The notes: generated by a model not told the origin, from the letters alone. Counted from the first letter of the stretch, positions 26,021 through 38,527 are shown. The stretch: 64,000 nucleotides of DNA from Adiantum capillus-veneris (GCA_014529385.2 CM043959.1:56019253-56083252), one strand, 5' to 3'. A program made the numbers and translations.

Positions 26021-27179
26021 ACCTTGAGCAATGTCTAGAACTACGTTGATAACATGAAAGGTATGCCAAACATAGATGCTATCTGCCTCAAAAATTAAAA
26101 TGTTGGGCAACCTGGTTAGCTCCAAGAGGTTTCAACAGAATTAGGCAGAGGTTTCAACAGTAAAGATCAATATACCAAGACAGTCTAAACAAGAGAAGTG
26201 GTTTTCCATTATGTATAGTATCGGGTTACAAAATTCCACTATTTACATGATTATGGCAATCTGCTACCTCGGGGGATCAAATTTATAGGAGTACCCCTCC
26301 ATCTGTATGAAGAAATCAGTAATGTACCCAGAAATATCGTCTTCAGTGTCAAAGACTGGGTTTTTGCGAGTGTACGCTGTTCGGTACCGATCCCTTATCC
26401 ACTCGAGCAACCAAGGCAAAACAAAATCCAGCAAGTAAAACGGGTAATCGGTTCCTACTACCATGGGACCGTATGATCGGATTGCCATGCAGTTTTCATA
26501 GTCATTTTTAAGAGACTTGTATCTACAATCATCTACAAGAATAGTGTTGCTGGCATCGTACTTCGGGTGCCTTGCCCACAGCGTCCGTAGCTTCTTCAGG
26601 AAAACAGGCTTATCGCCCATGTGTTTGGGCACAACCGGCACCTCCGACATATGGGGCTGCCATATTTCACAGTCCTCTTGGGAGAGAATATCTGCTAATG
26701 CCAAAAAACGAGGTTAGAGGTATGCGTAACTTATGTCCTGCAACATTCAAAGCGGGCATGCTTTACCTGCAAAATATTTTTGCCTTATATGGTTGGGGAA
26801 GCACGCGTTCAACATGTGTAACGGTTTTCCCCTTCTACAGTAGGACCACAACACTAGGCTGGCTTTCTGTTTAAGCCGTAGGATGAACTGCTCCGCATCC
26901 GGCCTTACAAGACAAATTACATTCTTCTGGAGATAGACTACCCGTGGCGTGTGCTCCTTTGGCAGGCACTCAAGTTCCTCAGGGATTTCGCTGTCAGCTG
27001 GTTAGTAGCATGCCATTAAGATCAAGCACAATCATCCGCCCGCGTCTAGCAGCCACATAAGGCTGCAACAATGTGCTTGCCGGTGTCTCGTCTAGCCACC
27101 AACTTACTATAGCACCAACAAACATAATGAGTGGGGACAAATACACAGTGCAAATATCATATCTAAAACAGAAAACTGG

Positions 27180-27465
27180 TCCAAAAACTACCAAATTTGG
27201 TACTCTATTGCACAAGTGATAAGGACTCTTCGAAATCGCAAGTTCAAGAAGTACCAAATTGGTACTATAATAGTGGACAGACGTGCACCCAAGTTCAACA
27301 GTACCAAAAAGTACCAAATTTGGTACTGTAATGCACATATAGTGAGGACAACTGAAACACTAATGTAACGAAAGGTAACATACCAACACCGAACTAGATA
27401 GAGAGAACAGATAAATCTCAGGGCCAAAAAATCAAAAGCACAAAGTGCGGAATACAATAGATTCT
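27180..27465. repeat. Inverted partner of the 25.4-25.95 kb repeats
   Basis: The reverse complement reads CTATTGTATTCCGCAC, GATTTTTTGGCCCTGAGATT, GTGTTGGTATGTTACCTTTC and TTTCAGTTGTCCTCACTATA, matching 25.42-25.56 kb. It then carries the same GGTAC words. Together the two arms bracket the HAD exons (26264 to about 27160). Arm identity looks about 85-90% by eye over the first 120 bases. Confidence 0.75.
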
Positions 27466-28619
27466 CACTGGCTACAGTTTGCATGCATGGGATAATTGAT
27501 CACTGGCACGATTGCGCTTCTTTCTCTACAAACAGAAAAGTTCCTGCAGGGTCACAGAATTAGGGGAATCACCTCTCCGCTTCGAAATAGCATCTGCAGC
27601 AGTAGAGTCAACGCCCCCGTCGGTGCTGTCCACAACAGTATCGTTCGCAAGTACTTCTTCCTGCTCATCCTCGGCCTCCCTCCGATCTTTGTTGCCTTCG
27701 GACCCCTCTTTGACCTCCCCTTCACTCCCCTTTGTGGTTTCCACCCCCTCCCCAACACCCCCCTTGTGGGTTCTTCCTCTCCCTTCTTGGCCGTTGCTTC
27801 ATCGAGCTTTGTGTTGGCAGCATCCTCGCTTTCCTTCGCATCCAGCTCCACAACAATAGGGACTTTACCTTCCTCCTTGTCCTTGGTCTTTTTACCATCT
27901 CTGGCCTCCTCCTCACTTTTACTTTTGCTGTCACCTGTCTTTTTATCATCTCTGGCCTCCTCCTCACTTTTACTTTCGCTGTCACCTGTTGCCTCACATC
28001 TTTGCCCCGTCACATTGTCTTTCCCTACAAAATTTCCTTGCTTCAAATCGTGGAGAACATCTGATATCTCCCTTGTCACCTCATCCACATCCCATATTCG
28101 ACTTGCAGCCGACTTTGTGGCGTGCTGGTCAGACTGCAGCATCCTGCTCCTCTGCAAACACAAAGAAAGACAGCACATACTAACTTGTATGAAAACCTCA
28201 CTGAGTTGCAAGTGCACATATGTATTCAAAAATGCACACATACTTACTCTTGACAACTTGAAGCCCACTGGCCCAGGACTTTGCCAAATCAGAGATTACC
28301 ATATTACAACCCAACTTGACACACTAATCCCTGCTTTGTAACAGAGCACTGAAGCACAAGGGATGATACTGGTGTCGGCACTCTAGCATGAAGGTTCCGA
28401 CTACATGTGCGCACTCCAAGGGCTCACCGCATGCAACACACATACCAAACACCGGGATCACATTTACCGAATCATTAACCTGGGGCCTAGGATATAGTAG
28501 GAACCTCTTCCCAAGGCTGATATAAGACAACATCTCCTTCACAAATAGGGGATGCTCTTGACCTTCCTTCCAATTTTTCTCCAGAGTGTCATACTCAGCC
28601 TATTGACAACCAGCGGTCC

Positions 28620-29560
28620 CAATTAGTTTCAAAAACTACCAAGAATTCATACCGAGACTGGTACTTCTAAGTACTGTACTACGAAACAGAACCCAAACTA
28701 CCAAAAACTACGAAACTCGGGAATCATATAGTACCAAAAACATATAAATACCCTCAATGTAGAACTAAACTACCCAAACCTTATCAAAACTACCAAAAGC
28801 CACTTTTTGCAGCACTTTCAAATAGTACCTAAAAGTACCCAAAACTACCAAAACTACCAAAATCAAACTACCAAACAAGATTTTTGCAGCACTTTCAAAT
28901 AGTACCTAAAAGTACCAAAACTACCAAAATCAAACTACCAAACCCACTTTTTGCAGCACTTTCAAATAGTACCTAAAAGTACCAAAACTACCAAATCAAA
29001 CTACATAAGCCACTTTTTGCAGCACTTCCTAATAGTACCTAAAAGTACCAAAAGTACCAAAAGTACCAAAATCAAACTTTCAAATAGCACCAAAACAACC
29101 AAGACTACCAAAGAAACACTTTTTGCAGCACTTTCAAAAACTGCCAAAACCACCAAAATTACCAAAATCAAACTACCAATTACACTTTTGCAGCACTTTC
29201 AAATAGTACCTAAAAGTACCAAAACTAGCAAAACTACCAAAGCTATCAGAATAAAACTACCATGACACCTTTTGCAGCACTTTCAAAAAGTACCTTAAAG
29301 TACCAAAACTTCTTCATAGTACCAGAAATACCAAACCATAAGACAGAAGGAAACCATAAACTACCTAGAATAAAAACAGTTCTACCATGAGTACCTAATA
29401 CTACCAATCCCACCAAACCAAGCATAAACAGTTCTATCAAAGTTACCTAACACTACCAATCCCACCAAACCAAGCATAAACAATTCTACCAAAGGTACCT
29501 AACGCTACCAATCCCACCAAACCAAGCATAAACAGTTCTACCAAAAACTCCCAAAACTAC
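28620..29560. repeat. Intron 2 of copy A: tandem CTACCAAAA/AGTACCTAAAAGTACC repeats
   Basis: The intron between the coiled-coil exon and the zinc-region exon consists almost wholly of units of about 60-110 bp: TTTTTGCAGCACTTTCAAAT, AGTACCTAAAAGTACCAAAA, CTACCAAAATCAAACTACC. At the 29.4-29.55 kb end a different unit, ACCAATCCCACCAAACCAAG, repeats three times. The equivalent intron of copy B is also word repeats but of different sequence. Confidence 0.85.
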
Positions 29561-31495
29561 CAGCACCTGTTGATCTAGAATCTCCTTATCGAGCAATGAC
29601 GTATCTTCATTGATTCCGTATCGACGTAGCATCCTTCCACTGGTAGCCAAATCAGCTTCTATCACATTGATTTCTGTGTCATCGCCAGTGTTGGCTTCTC
29701 TCAGTGTTTCCAGCTGGGTCTCATATTCCTTGATGTCGTCCATAATCTGCTTGACAAGTTTATTGGAACCCTCTGCCCTCAAGAGTGTTTCCTTCTTCTG
29801 CTTTAGAGACATTGTCAGCTCTTTCAGCCTATCGGCTACCCCGACACATGTCCGAGGGACTCTCCCAACCATAGCTTCAAGGTCCACAATATAATCAAGC
29901 GTCTTCTCCTCATGACGCTCTGGGGGGACTTTCTGTGTAGGGGGCATACTATCGACTGATGTAAGTCGGGGCTTCTTGGTATTTGACGGGTGGCCTCCTT
30001 GGGACGCACCGTTTGCCTTTCGCCAATTCTCAACCTTCTTTTCCAAGCCTCCTGGTCGGGAGGAACACATGTTGAGTACACTCTCACCAAACCTGTCCCA
30101 TGCAACCCTGTGGCCCGCAGGGTCCTTTGTGGCTGCATGACACTTCTCATATGCAAAACAGCGGGCAAATTTTGTAGTGATCTCCCCACATGATGGTGGG
30201 GCTTGGTACACCTTATGGAACAGGAACTTGCATTCATCTTGAGGCCGTGGCTGCACGTGATTTAAGTAAATCTTTATCTTCTTCTAGCTGGAATGCCTGA
30301 ATACAATGAGCCACTGGTCATCGCGGATGTCATCTTCCGTAAGATCCTTTGGTAGCACCCCCTCCATGCTCAATCCATACTCATCATGAAGCTCTTGTGC
30401 TCTATAGCAGAACTTTGTCAAGATAGGGTACTCCTCCATCTTGTTTTTTCCTGCGATGTGGAAACAACACACAAGTAAAGACATGCCCTCATTATATGCC
30501 TCATTTCAGTTGTGCAAAACAAAACACATGGAATGAAATGAATGTATCTCATTCAGGTGACAATTGCAAAATTCAGTTGTGTACAAAGACAAATTTGGTA
30601 GTGGTTAGTATCAAATTTGGTACTGGTTAGTACCAAATTTGGGTATGCTGACATCCCTACTGAGCTTCAACTTTGTGCTATGCTCATGCACAACATATAC
30701 TGATTTTTGCACTTGCATGCATGCAAGTTAGCAATCTAAAGAGCAGCTTATACATGTAACTTTGTAACTTTCCTAAACCCTAAATTCCTAAGAAGATCCT
30801 AAACATGCACATGTACTTGCTGCATGCAAAAAAAGCAAATGTAGACCTCATCAGATAAAAGACATGCAGAAGCTTGCATGCATGGAAAATAAAATGGTAA
30901 ATCACCAGAAAATGCACAGCTCTCATAGCACCTACCTTTAGATGTTGTAGATGACCATGGAGTCTCATCATCGGCAAAAAGAGGCCCAGGCTTAAATGAA
31001 GTCTCCATGGACACAGCAGGTTTCTCCCTCTCCACAAAGGAGGCCCCCTTGCTAGCCCTCGTATTTGGGGTGTCGATGTTCCGAGGGGGTTTTACATCCA
31101 TTGTCCTCTTCTTCTTTTTCCCATTTTCCGGTGACGCTTTGGCTACTCATTTCCTCGCTGGTGTCCTCATCTTCCTGATTGTGAGTAGCCGGGGAGCTTG
31201 TTACCTGCAACTGTAGTGGTTTGCAGAAGGCGATGTAGTAAGAGAGCAAGGCGGAAGCTGGAAAATGTGTTGAGCAACTGCGCCACTCACAAACGCAGTC
31301 TGTGATGGGACTTTTGGCACGGTTTCAAAACACCACTCGCATTACTTATTGCCCCACCCACATTTTCTTTCACGGAAAGTTTAAATCATACAAATTTCCC
31401 TCCTACCATTCTTTAACATAGATGAAAAAAAAGGTTCCCTCCAAAGTGTAGACATATGTAGAAGTACCAAACAGGTAGAAGCAAAATAGGTCCTT

Positions 31496-31525
31496 TTTTT
31501 GTACCACCAAACCATGCTTTCACCC
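31496..31525 (-). repeat. Right terminal inverted repeat of element A
   Basis: TTTTTGTACCACCAAACC then ATGCTTTCACCC, the reverse complement of the left end with one mismatch. It is followed by TGAG, matching the left flank. Confidence 0.75.
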
Positions 31526-31529
31526 TGAG

Positions 31530-32089
31530 ATAAGCTTTGTGAAGAAGGTGATGGCTATGGAGTTCTTGAGCTCTCTACGCGCGTACATGGACGATTCGGT
31601 TTCATGCCATAGCTAAACTCTAACCTCTTCTCTCTCATTTGATCATGGTGTAATCAATGCCTTGATTAATCAAAGAGTGTGGCTGATTTTTCGATTCATA
31701 TCTCTCTTTTTTTCATGTTTCCCTATTGTTTAAGCATGCTACTAAGTGTGTGTAGGCTTGTGTAGAGTGTTGGTGCCCGGTGTGGTCATTCTATGCTATT
31801 CTATGCTCATTGTGTGCTTGATTAGAGTTGGATTAGTGATTGATTAGAGAGTAGTGCGTGATTAAGCTTGTGTGTGAGAGATTAGGCCGAATGGTAGAGT
31901 AAGTAGTGTGCTCACTCCTCGTAGCAACATCATACCCGCTCCGTAGCTTTCTTTGTGTGTAGGTTTCACCTTCTAATCCTCCATTTGGCATGCACAAGCC
32001 ACTTGTGTGTTTCCACGCCCTAGCTAGATCCTACTCCTCGGATTGACATTATGTTGATGTCCTCCCTATGCTAGGATGACATCCCAACA
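31530..32089 (+). repeat. LTR (3' part at least) of a plus-strand gypsy-type element
   Basis: The sequence ends CATCCCAACA at 32089, immediately before a tRNA-Asp-type primer-binding site, so it should be the 5' LTR of an element running rightward. The LTR start is not certain because element A abuts it. No ORF. Confidence 0.5.
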
Positions 32090-32111
32090 TTGGCGCCGCT
32101 GCCGAGGATCG
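32090..32111 (+). promoter_or_regulatory. Primer-binding site, tRNA-Asp type
   Basis: TGGCGCCGCTGCCGAGGATC follows the LTR end by one base. The complement of the plant tRNA-Asp 3' end is TGGCGCCGTTGCCGGGGATC (from memory), so about two mismatches. Near-identical sites occur on the minus strand at 43024 and 53676. Confidence 0.75.
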
Positions 32112-32668
32112 ATTGCCTAAGCTAGAGGTGCCATTGGTGTGATTAGGAGACACTAATTTCCCTAATTTTCCTTTAATTTTGTTAGTTTTTGGATTAGGTG
32201 TGTTGATTAATTGAGTGGTTTTTAGTGTGATTAGTGCTTGGGTTAGCATTGATTATGCTTAGAACATCACAAAACAATCCACACACATCATTAGTTTCTT
32301 GATTTTGATCACTAATCTTGACCATCAAATTCACTAATTTTCATTAATTTTCCCTAACTTTGATGCTAATTTCTCGTTGATTGATAAGTGTTTTTTGTGC
32401 TACACACAAGTAGAAAGGGAGTTGGGTGTATGGACAACATGCCTATGTGATCCACACACTCATGTCCTACTCCATTTGTGCGCAAATCGTAGCCGAAATC
32501 ACCCATTAATCACTAATTTCATTCACTAATTATTTGGGAATTTTGAAAAGTGCTGATTTGAATTGGTTATTTGATGCATGTCCATGATGATTATGTGTTT
32601 ACATTCATGCTAAATTCTTCTACACATTGATTTTTGTGTTGGTTGTGTGTAGGTGATTTTACGGGATC

Positions 32669-32732
<64 letters not shown>

Positions 32733-33654
32733 CTAGTGTGTTGGGCACTAATCAAGTGCTTAATCGTTGAGTTTGTGGCTAAGTAAGGTGCTGATTTTGA
32801 TGCTAGTTTTTTGATTTTATGTGCAGGTTTGGTTCATGAACCATGTGCATTCATAAAATCCAAAACTAGGTGCGGTTTATGCCTGCTTGTGTGTAGGCGG
32901 AAGTGCCTAATTTGGGGCTGTTTTCGTGTTCAATTTGCTTATGAGAAGCATGTGATTGCTTATGGTCATCAATGAGTTATGGTTATGGTTTTTAATTCCT
33001 TTGTGACGCTGAAATGCTATCGAAATTCGATCAAATTTGGTTATGTATGCTTATACGCATGATTTGATGCAAAAAGCATGTTAATGATTGATTAATTTTG
33101 AGATTTGGATGATCGATTTGATGTTTGATTGATGAAAAGTGTTGTTTTGAGTGTGATTAATCATTGTGCAAGAGATGGTAAATTTTGTATTAATTTAAGC
33201 GCAATTGCAAGACGATTTGTGTGCAAAACGGCTTAATTTGTGCTTGAAGAATGATATTTTGTGCGATTGTGATTAGCAAGTGATTAATTTCTATGCTTCA
33301 ATTGCTTGATTGCGAACATTTAGGTCGGTGGACTGATCTGGAATTTTTTGGTGTTTTTTGGCAATCTTTTGCTAATTTTTACTTAAAATTGCTAATTATA
33401 CCCAAAAATTTAATAAATTTCCTAATTTGGGTAAATTGTGGAGTGCCGGGGCAATTTCTTTTTGTTTTAAATTTCAATTTTCTTTTTTGCTTTTTTAGGG
33501 TTTTGTTTGATAATTTCGTTTTCTTTTTAAATTTGTGTGTTTATTTGATTTTTGTTTGTAATTATTTCGACGATTTGTAATTATAGGTATTTTTGTGTGA
33601 TTTTTTTTAATTTTGTGTTTTTATTTTTTGATTTTGTGATTTTTTTGTGTTTGT
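32112..33654 (+). other. Leader of the plus-strand element, 5' part
   Basis: Noncoding, with recurring GATTAAT, CACTAATTT and TTGATTAGT words. A (CA)n tract lies at 32670-32733. Beyond 33.4 kb it becomes extremely T-rich. The T-rich text resumes at 38826 on the far side of the copia insertion, so the two are one leader split by that insertion. Confidence 0.5.
32670..32733. repeat. (CA)n microsatellite
   Basis: About 64 bases of CA with one GCA interruption near the end. Confidence 0.95.
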
Positions 33655-33931
33655 TGTTGAAGATGATGAAACAGGAAACAGAAGGAAGACAGCAACTCAG
33701 AGTAGGAAGAAGATGGAGAAGGAGAAGACACAGAGCTTGCGTACGAGATCTCTGTAGTCTATCTCTCTGTATTGGAATAATTGTGTATACAAACTCAGAG
33801 CTACAAAGCTTATATGAAACCCTAAGAGATAAGGTGTCCTTTCACACCAGATGTCCAGGGGGAAAAACCCAGTGGGAGAAAAGTGCCCCTGGTGAAGCGC
33901 GTATACACACTAACACTACTACATGTCTACA
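33655..33931 (-). repeat. Copia 3' LTR (left in window)
   Basis: 277 bp, TGTTGAAGATGATG...CATGTCTACA in plus orientation. Preceded by TTTGT. A TATA-like CATATAAG lies near 33810-33816 on the minus strand. Confidence 0.97.
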
Positions 33932-33945
33932 AATCCCCCCTGTAG
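33932..33945 (-). promoter_or_regulatory. Polypurine tract
   Basis: The minus strand reads ACAGGGGGGATT directly before the 3' LTR, as expected for plus-strand priming in LTR elements. Confidence 0.85.
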
Positions 33946-33978
33946 TGATAGTTTGAATCCGTACAAGGTAGCAGATCA

Positions 33979-36900
33979 TCATGTGTATGAGAGTAAGCCC
34001 AAAGCTTTTCGAAAAGCTTCAAACTTTTCTCGTGATAACGCCTTCGTAAATAGATCTGCAATGTTATCCTGTGTAGGACAGTAAGTTAGTGTGATCTCCC
34101 CTGCATGTAGCCTTTCCTAGACATAGTGGTAGTGAACCTCTATGTGCTTTGTTCTTGCATGAAATACTGGATTCCTTGCAACTGCCATAGCACTCTGACT
34201 GTCAGTGAAAATGGTAGTGGGTGCGTGTTGACACTCACAAAAATCTGCCAATAACCTGCGTATCCATACACAATCAACTGTTGCCGTGAAAGCTGCCCTG
34301 TACTCAGCTGCACAAGTTGATGTAGCCACTATGGGTTGCTTCTTGCTTAGCCAAGATATACATGCATTTCCCAACAAAAAACAATTTCCACTTGTGGAAT
34401 GTCGTGTGTCAAAATCACCAGCCCAATCTGAATCGCTGTAACCAAGAAGCTGCATAGAACTTTGCTTTCCATACATATCCCCCCTTGGAAAGAACATGGC
34501 AAGATTAGGGGTACCTGAAAGGTAACAAAGTATGCGCTTCACAGCCTGCCAATGATGCATACCTGGGCTGTGCATAAATCTGCTTGCTTGTGAAACCCCA
34601 AATTGAATGTCTGGATGAGTGTTGCCTGCCAAATATATCAAGCAACCAACGACTGCTGCATAAGTATGTACATCAAAAGGTTCTCCAGCATCGTGCATGC
34701 TCAACTTTGATCCAGTTTCTACAGGTGTAGAGATTGGTTTACAATTTTGCATACCAAACTTGTCCAAAATTTTATGCAAATACTTTGCCTGCAGCATGTA
34801 TATGCCATCCTCTGATTGCACAAACTGAATACCCAAGTAATAATGTAGCAAACCAAGATCAAACATCTCAAAGGTTTTTCTCAAAGCATCTTTAAACGCT
34901 TCAATTTCATCTGCAGTATTGCCTGTAAGAAGCATATCATCCACATAAAGTGTTAGCATAATGAGAACTCCATCTCTCTTTTTGACATACAAAGTACTTT
35001 CTGTTGGACTATTTTGAAATCCCTGGCCAATCAAATAAGTATGTATCTTCTCATACCATGCTCTTGGAGCCTGTTTGAGACCATACAAAGCTTTACGCAA
35101 TCTACATACCTTTTGCTCTTGAACTTTTACAACAAAACCACTTGGTTGACTTACATAAACTTCTTCCTGTAAATCACCATTCAAAAAAGCAGTTTTGATA
35201 TCCAACTGATGCACTTTCCAACCATGATGAGCAGCAATTGCAACTAGTGATCTAACTGTGGACGCACGAGAAGTAGGAGCAAAGGTTTCATCATAATCTA
35301 TGCCTTTCTGTTGCGCATAGCCTTTTGCTACAAGCCTTGCTTTGTACCTGTCAACAGTACCATCTGGTTTCCTTTTTACCTTAAAAACCCACTTTGTACC
35401 AATAGGCTTTTTACTTGTAGGCAAGTCCACTAGATCCCATGTATGATTCTTATGAATAGAATCAATTTCTTGCTGCATAGCATCTTTCCACTGAACACAC
35501 TCTAAAGCTTGTTCAAATGAATCAAGCTCATCTGCATCACAAAGAGTGCTAAAGCAAGCCAAATCTACTTGCTCTCTGCCAAAAGTAGTACCAACACGTG
35601 TTTTTCGTGGCAACGGTGCATCCAACTTGCTATCCTGCAAAGTTTTCTGAACCCATTTAGGCAAGGTTCTTTCTTCCCTGATAACTTCTTGCTCATCACG
35701 CACAATTTCCTCTATATCATGAGGTGTCACATGCTGATCAAAAGATTGATCAAGATTATCAACCTGTTGTGATTCTTGATTCTCCACAAAAGAAGGAAGA
35801 AAACCATCAAATACATCATGTGTCTGCATATGAGGTACATCAAAAGCAACCATAGGTTGAGCAGTAGTTTCTGCAAAAATTACATCACGACTTTCAAAAT
35901 TCTTGTTTGTAGCAGGATTGTAAAGTCTATAACCTTTACTTCCACTACTGTACCCCACAAATATACATTTGATTGCCTTATCATCAAGCTTCCCACGTAA
36001 CTGCTGAGGGATGTGAGCATAAGCAAGACAACCAAAAACATGAAGATAACTGACTGAAGGTTTCTGTCATACCAAGCTTCATATGGAGTAATGGTCTTCA
36101 AGGCACGAGTAGGACACCTGTTCAAAACATGTGCTGCACAAGCAACTGCCTCCATCCATAGCTTATGAGGCAAACTCTTAGCCTTGAGCATACATCTAGC
36201 CGTCTCCATTAAAGACCTGTTCTTCCTTTTTGCAACACCATTCTGTTGTGGTGTGTATGGCATAGTTCATTGGTGTTTAATGCCTTTCTTTCCCAAAAAA
36301 TCCTTAAATGCACCTGACATGTATTCACCTCCTCGATCGGTACGAAGAGTCTGTACTTTGCAACCTGTTTCATTTTCAACCATGGCGACATAATGTTGAA
36401 AAACTGCAAACACATCTGACTTTGCTTTGAGTGGATACACCCAACAAAACCTGGAAAAGTCATCAATGAAGGTCACAAAATAAAGGCTGTTTCCCAAAGA
36501 TGGCGTCCTCATAGGACCACATACATCATTGTGTACAAGCTGCAACTTTCGTGTTGCTCTAACTGAACCATCCTGCGAAAATGCAAATCTATGCATCTTT
36601 CCAAGAACGCAACCTTCACATACATGTCTTGGTGGCATCTCCAATAAAGACAAATCATGCACCATATTATGACGTTGTAAAGTCATCAAACTGCCATAAC
36701 TAACATGCCCAAATCTAGCATGCCACAACTCAGCATCCTGCATGGCCTGAGTCTTTGTTTCTGCAATACATACCTGAATCTGCTTTTCATAACGATCTAG
36801 CACAAATAGTCCATTTTCCAGCGTACCTGTAGTGATAAGAGAAAAACCATTCTCTCGATCTCGTACAACACATCTGTCATCCTCAAAAATGACCCGAAGA

Positions 36901-38142
36901 CCATTTTTTGCAAGAGAGGATACAGACAACAAATTCTTCTTGATCCCTGGAACATATAAGACATCTGGCAAGCATAAATCTGAACCATCTGAAATGGTAA
37001 TCAAAATCTTACCAACGCCTTTGATTGGATAAGAAGCATTATTTGCACATGTCACCTTCTTTCCTGCTGGAGCTGCATCCAATGAACAAAACAAATCCTT
37101 CCTTGAAGTAACATGCCTGGATGCACCACTATCAAAGTACCAAATCATTTGTGTCTTGTCAACACTGTGAGCAGAAAAATCTGAACATACTACGAAAGCA
37201 TAAGAATCCTGCACAAAGTTTGCAGACTCTTCTTTAGTTGTAGAAGAATCACCAGAAGCTGAAACAACCAAACTTGACTCTTTCTTCTTTTCTTTAGCAA
37301 TTCGCTTTTTACACTCACTAATGTAGTGACCAATTTTCTTGCAGTAGTGACATTTACCTTTCTTCTTGGACTTGTCGGAATCACCTTTAGACTTCTCTGA
37401 AGATTGTCCTACACTAGACTTGGAGTAATGAGCACTCTCTTTACCCTTGTTTTTGTTTTGTACAACAAGAGCATGATCCATACCATCCACCTGTAAAGAC
37501 TTGTTCTTACATGATTGATCCTCCTGCAATAGCAAAGCCACTAACTCTTCAAAATGAAGAGGCTCAGGATTAGCTCGCAAAGACAGAGTCAAAGAAGTCT
37601 GAAAGTCAAATAAGATGGTGGTAGTGAATTGAGTGTTTTGGAAACCAAGTCCTTCTCTGGAATCACTTCATCAATGCTAAGCAATTGCTCTTTAAGATCC
37701 CTGATTTTTGTAAGATGCTCGACGATATCGTCACCTTCGTCCATCTGTATTTTGTCAACTCTATTCTGGCAGCGTTTCTTCCTCCAAACATAGCTTGCAG
37801 AGTGTTCCAAGCATCCTCAGAAGTTCTGCAAGATCTGACATGTGGTGTGATTGTCCTCTTTATGGTTAAGGCAATCACAGCCATAGCTTGTGCATCTTTA
37901 GTATCCCATCTCTTTTGCTCTGGAGTGACTTGTGAGGGTCCTGCACCACCAGCTGCACCACGACCAGGCGTGGCAGGTGCAATGCTACCTGGACGAACTT
38001 CATCTCCAGATACATAATCCCACAATCCTTTACCAACCAAAACATTTTTGGCCATAAAAGACCAAAGAGAATAGTTGGTACCATCCAATTTGTCTTCGGA
38101 TGTAAACGCACCAAAAATCTCTTTCTCCGTAGATTGAGCCAT
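33979..38142 (-). pseudogene. Copia gag-pol polyprotein, broken
   Basis: The likely start at 38142 (MAQSTEKEIFGAFTSEDKLD) lies five codons into a longer open frame. Gag of the UBN2 type is followed by a zinc knuckle CHYCKKIGHYISEC (about 37352-37311), protease WYFDSGASRHVTS (about 37140), integrase zinc ligands (HARFGH, CEGC) and core (about 36700-36100), RT with YVDDM at about 34934-34951, and RNase H ending at TGA 33979-33981. Breaks: frame changes near 37760, 37600 and 36065, an in-frame TGA at 36267-36269 and a TAG at 34117-34119. The rest is well conserved, which fits the low LTR divergence. Confidence 0.93.
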
Positions 38143-38527
38143 ACTGTGGATGCACACAATAGAGCAAAAGAACCTCCAAGAGATTCACAAATCTCCTCTC
38201 CAATGCAAGCAAAACTCTACACAAAATCTCAGCACAAAGCTAAGACAAGCTGCTTCCCAAAAGAACTGTTTACCTGAAGAAAATCTATCAAAAAGCACAC
38301 CCTCTTGATCTAAACGCCTCCGAAAAGTAACTTCTGCTACGCTTCTCAGAACAAAATTCTGAGGGCTCTAACGGCTTCGAAAGGGGGGTAAAACCGCAGG
38401 TCGCCTGCAGGTCGCCTGCTCAGAATACTCCCGGAACGTCGAGGAGCATCTCCCACGAGCAAATTTTCCGAAAACTGCGATTGCGCGCGCGGACGCGAAA
38501 ACGCAAGTAGAGGCTCTGGAAATCACC

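Larger units (their letters stand above)
26264..31101 (-). pseudogene. Multi-exon zinc-region/FCP1-like HAD protein gene, copy A
   Basis: Inferred exons (minus): 31101-30936 (MDVKPPRNIDTPNTRASKGA; ends AAAG/GTAGGT), 30450-29567 (MEEYPILTKF..., ELHDEYGLSMEGVLPKDL, then DPAGHRVAWDRFGESVLNMC and a coiled coil; ends CAG/GTGCTG), 28599-28248 (CVACGEPLECAHVVG, ECRHQYHPLCF zinc ligands; ends AGA/GTAAGT), 28151 to about 27530 (charged, with a duplicated SKSEEEARDDKK unit), about 27162-26767 (HAD motif I VLDLNGML; LVLWS), and 26691-26264 (ILVDDCRYKSLKND, the FCP1-like C-terminal Asp pair). The last intron is 75 bp, GTAAAG...TTAGCAG. Defects: TAG at 30284 and 28324, a frame change in a G-run near 27750 and another near 27000. 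D-L-N-G keeps the HAD nucleophile but lacks the second Asp. Copy B has the same architecture. Role unknown; possibly an accessory protein of the transposon. Confidence 0.65.

Noticed and set aside
25487-26027. ORFs of 111-129 codons rich in FWYC-type residues
   Set aside because: They read through the GGTAC word array; the period and frame follow the DNA repeat and no domain is present.
28951-29265. ORF with repeated Lys-Ser-Thr-Lys-Thr-Thr units
   Set aside because: Opposite strand of the word-repeat intron of the HAD gene; low-complexity artefact.
30284-30286. Stop codons restored by U-to-C RNA editing
   Set aside because: Ferns and hornworts edit stop codons this way only in organelle transcripts; methyl-cytosine decay explains these nuclear repeats more simply.
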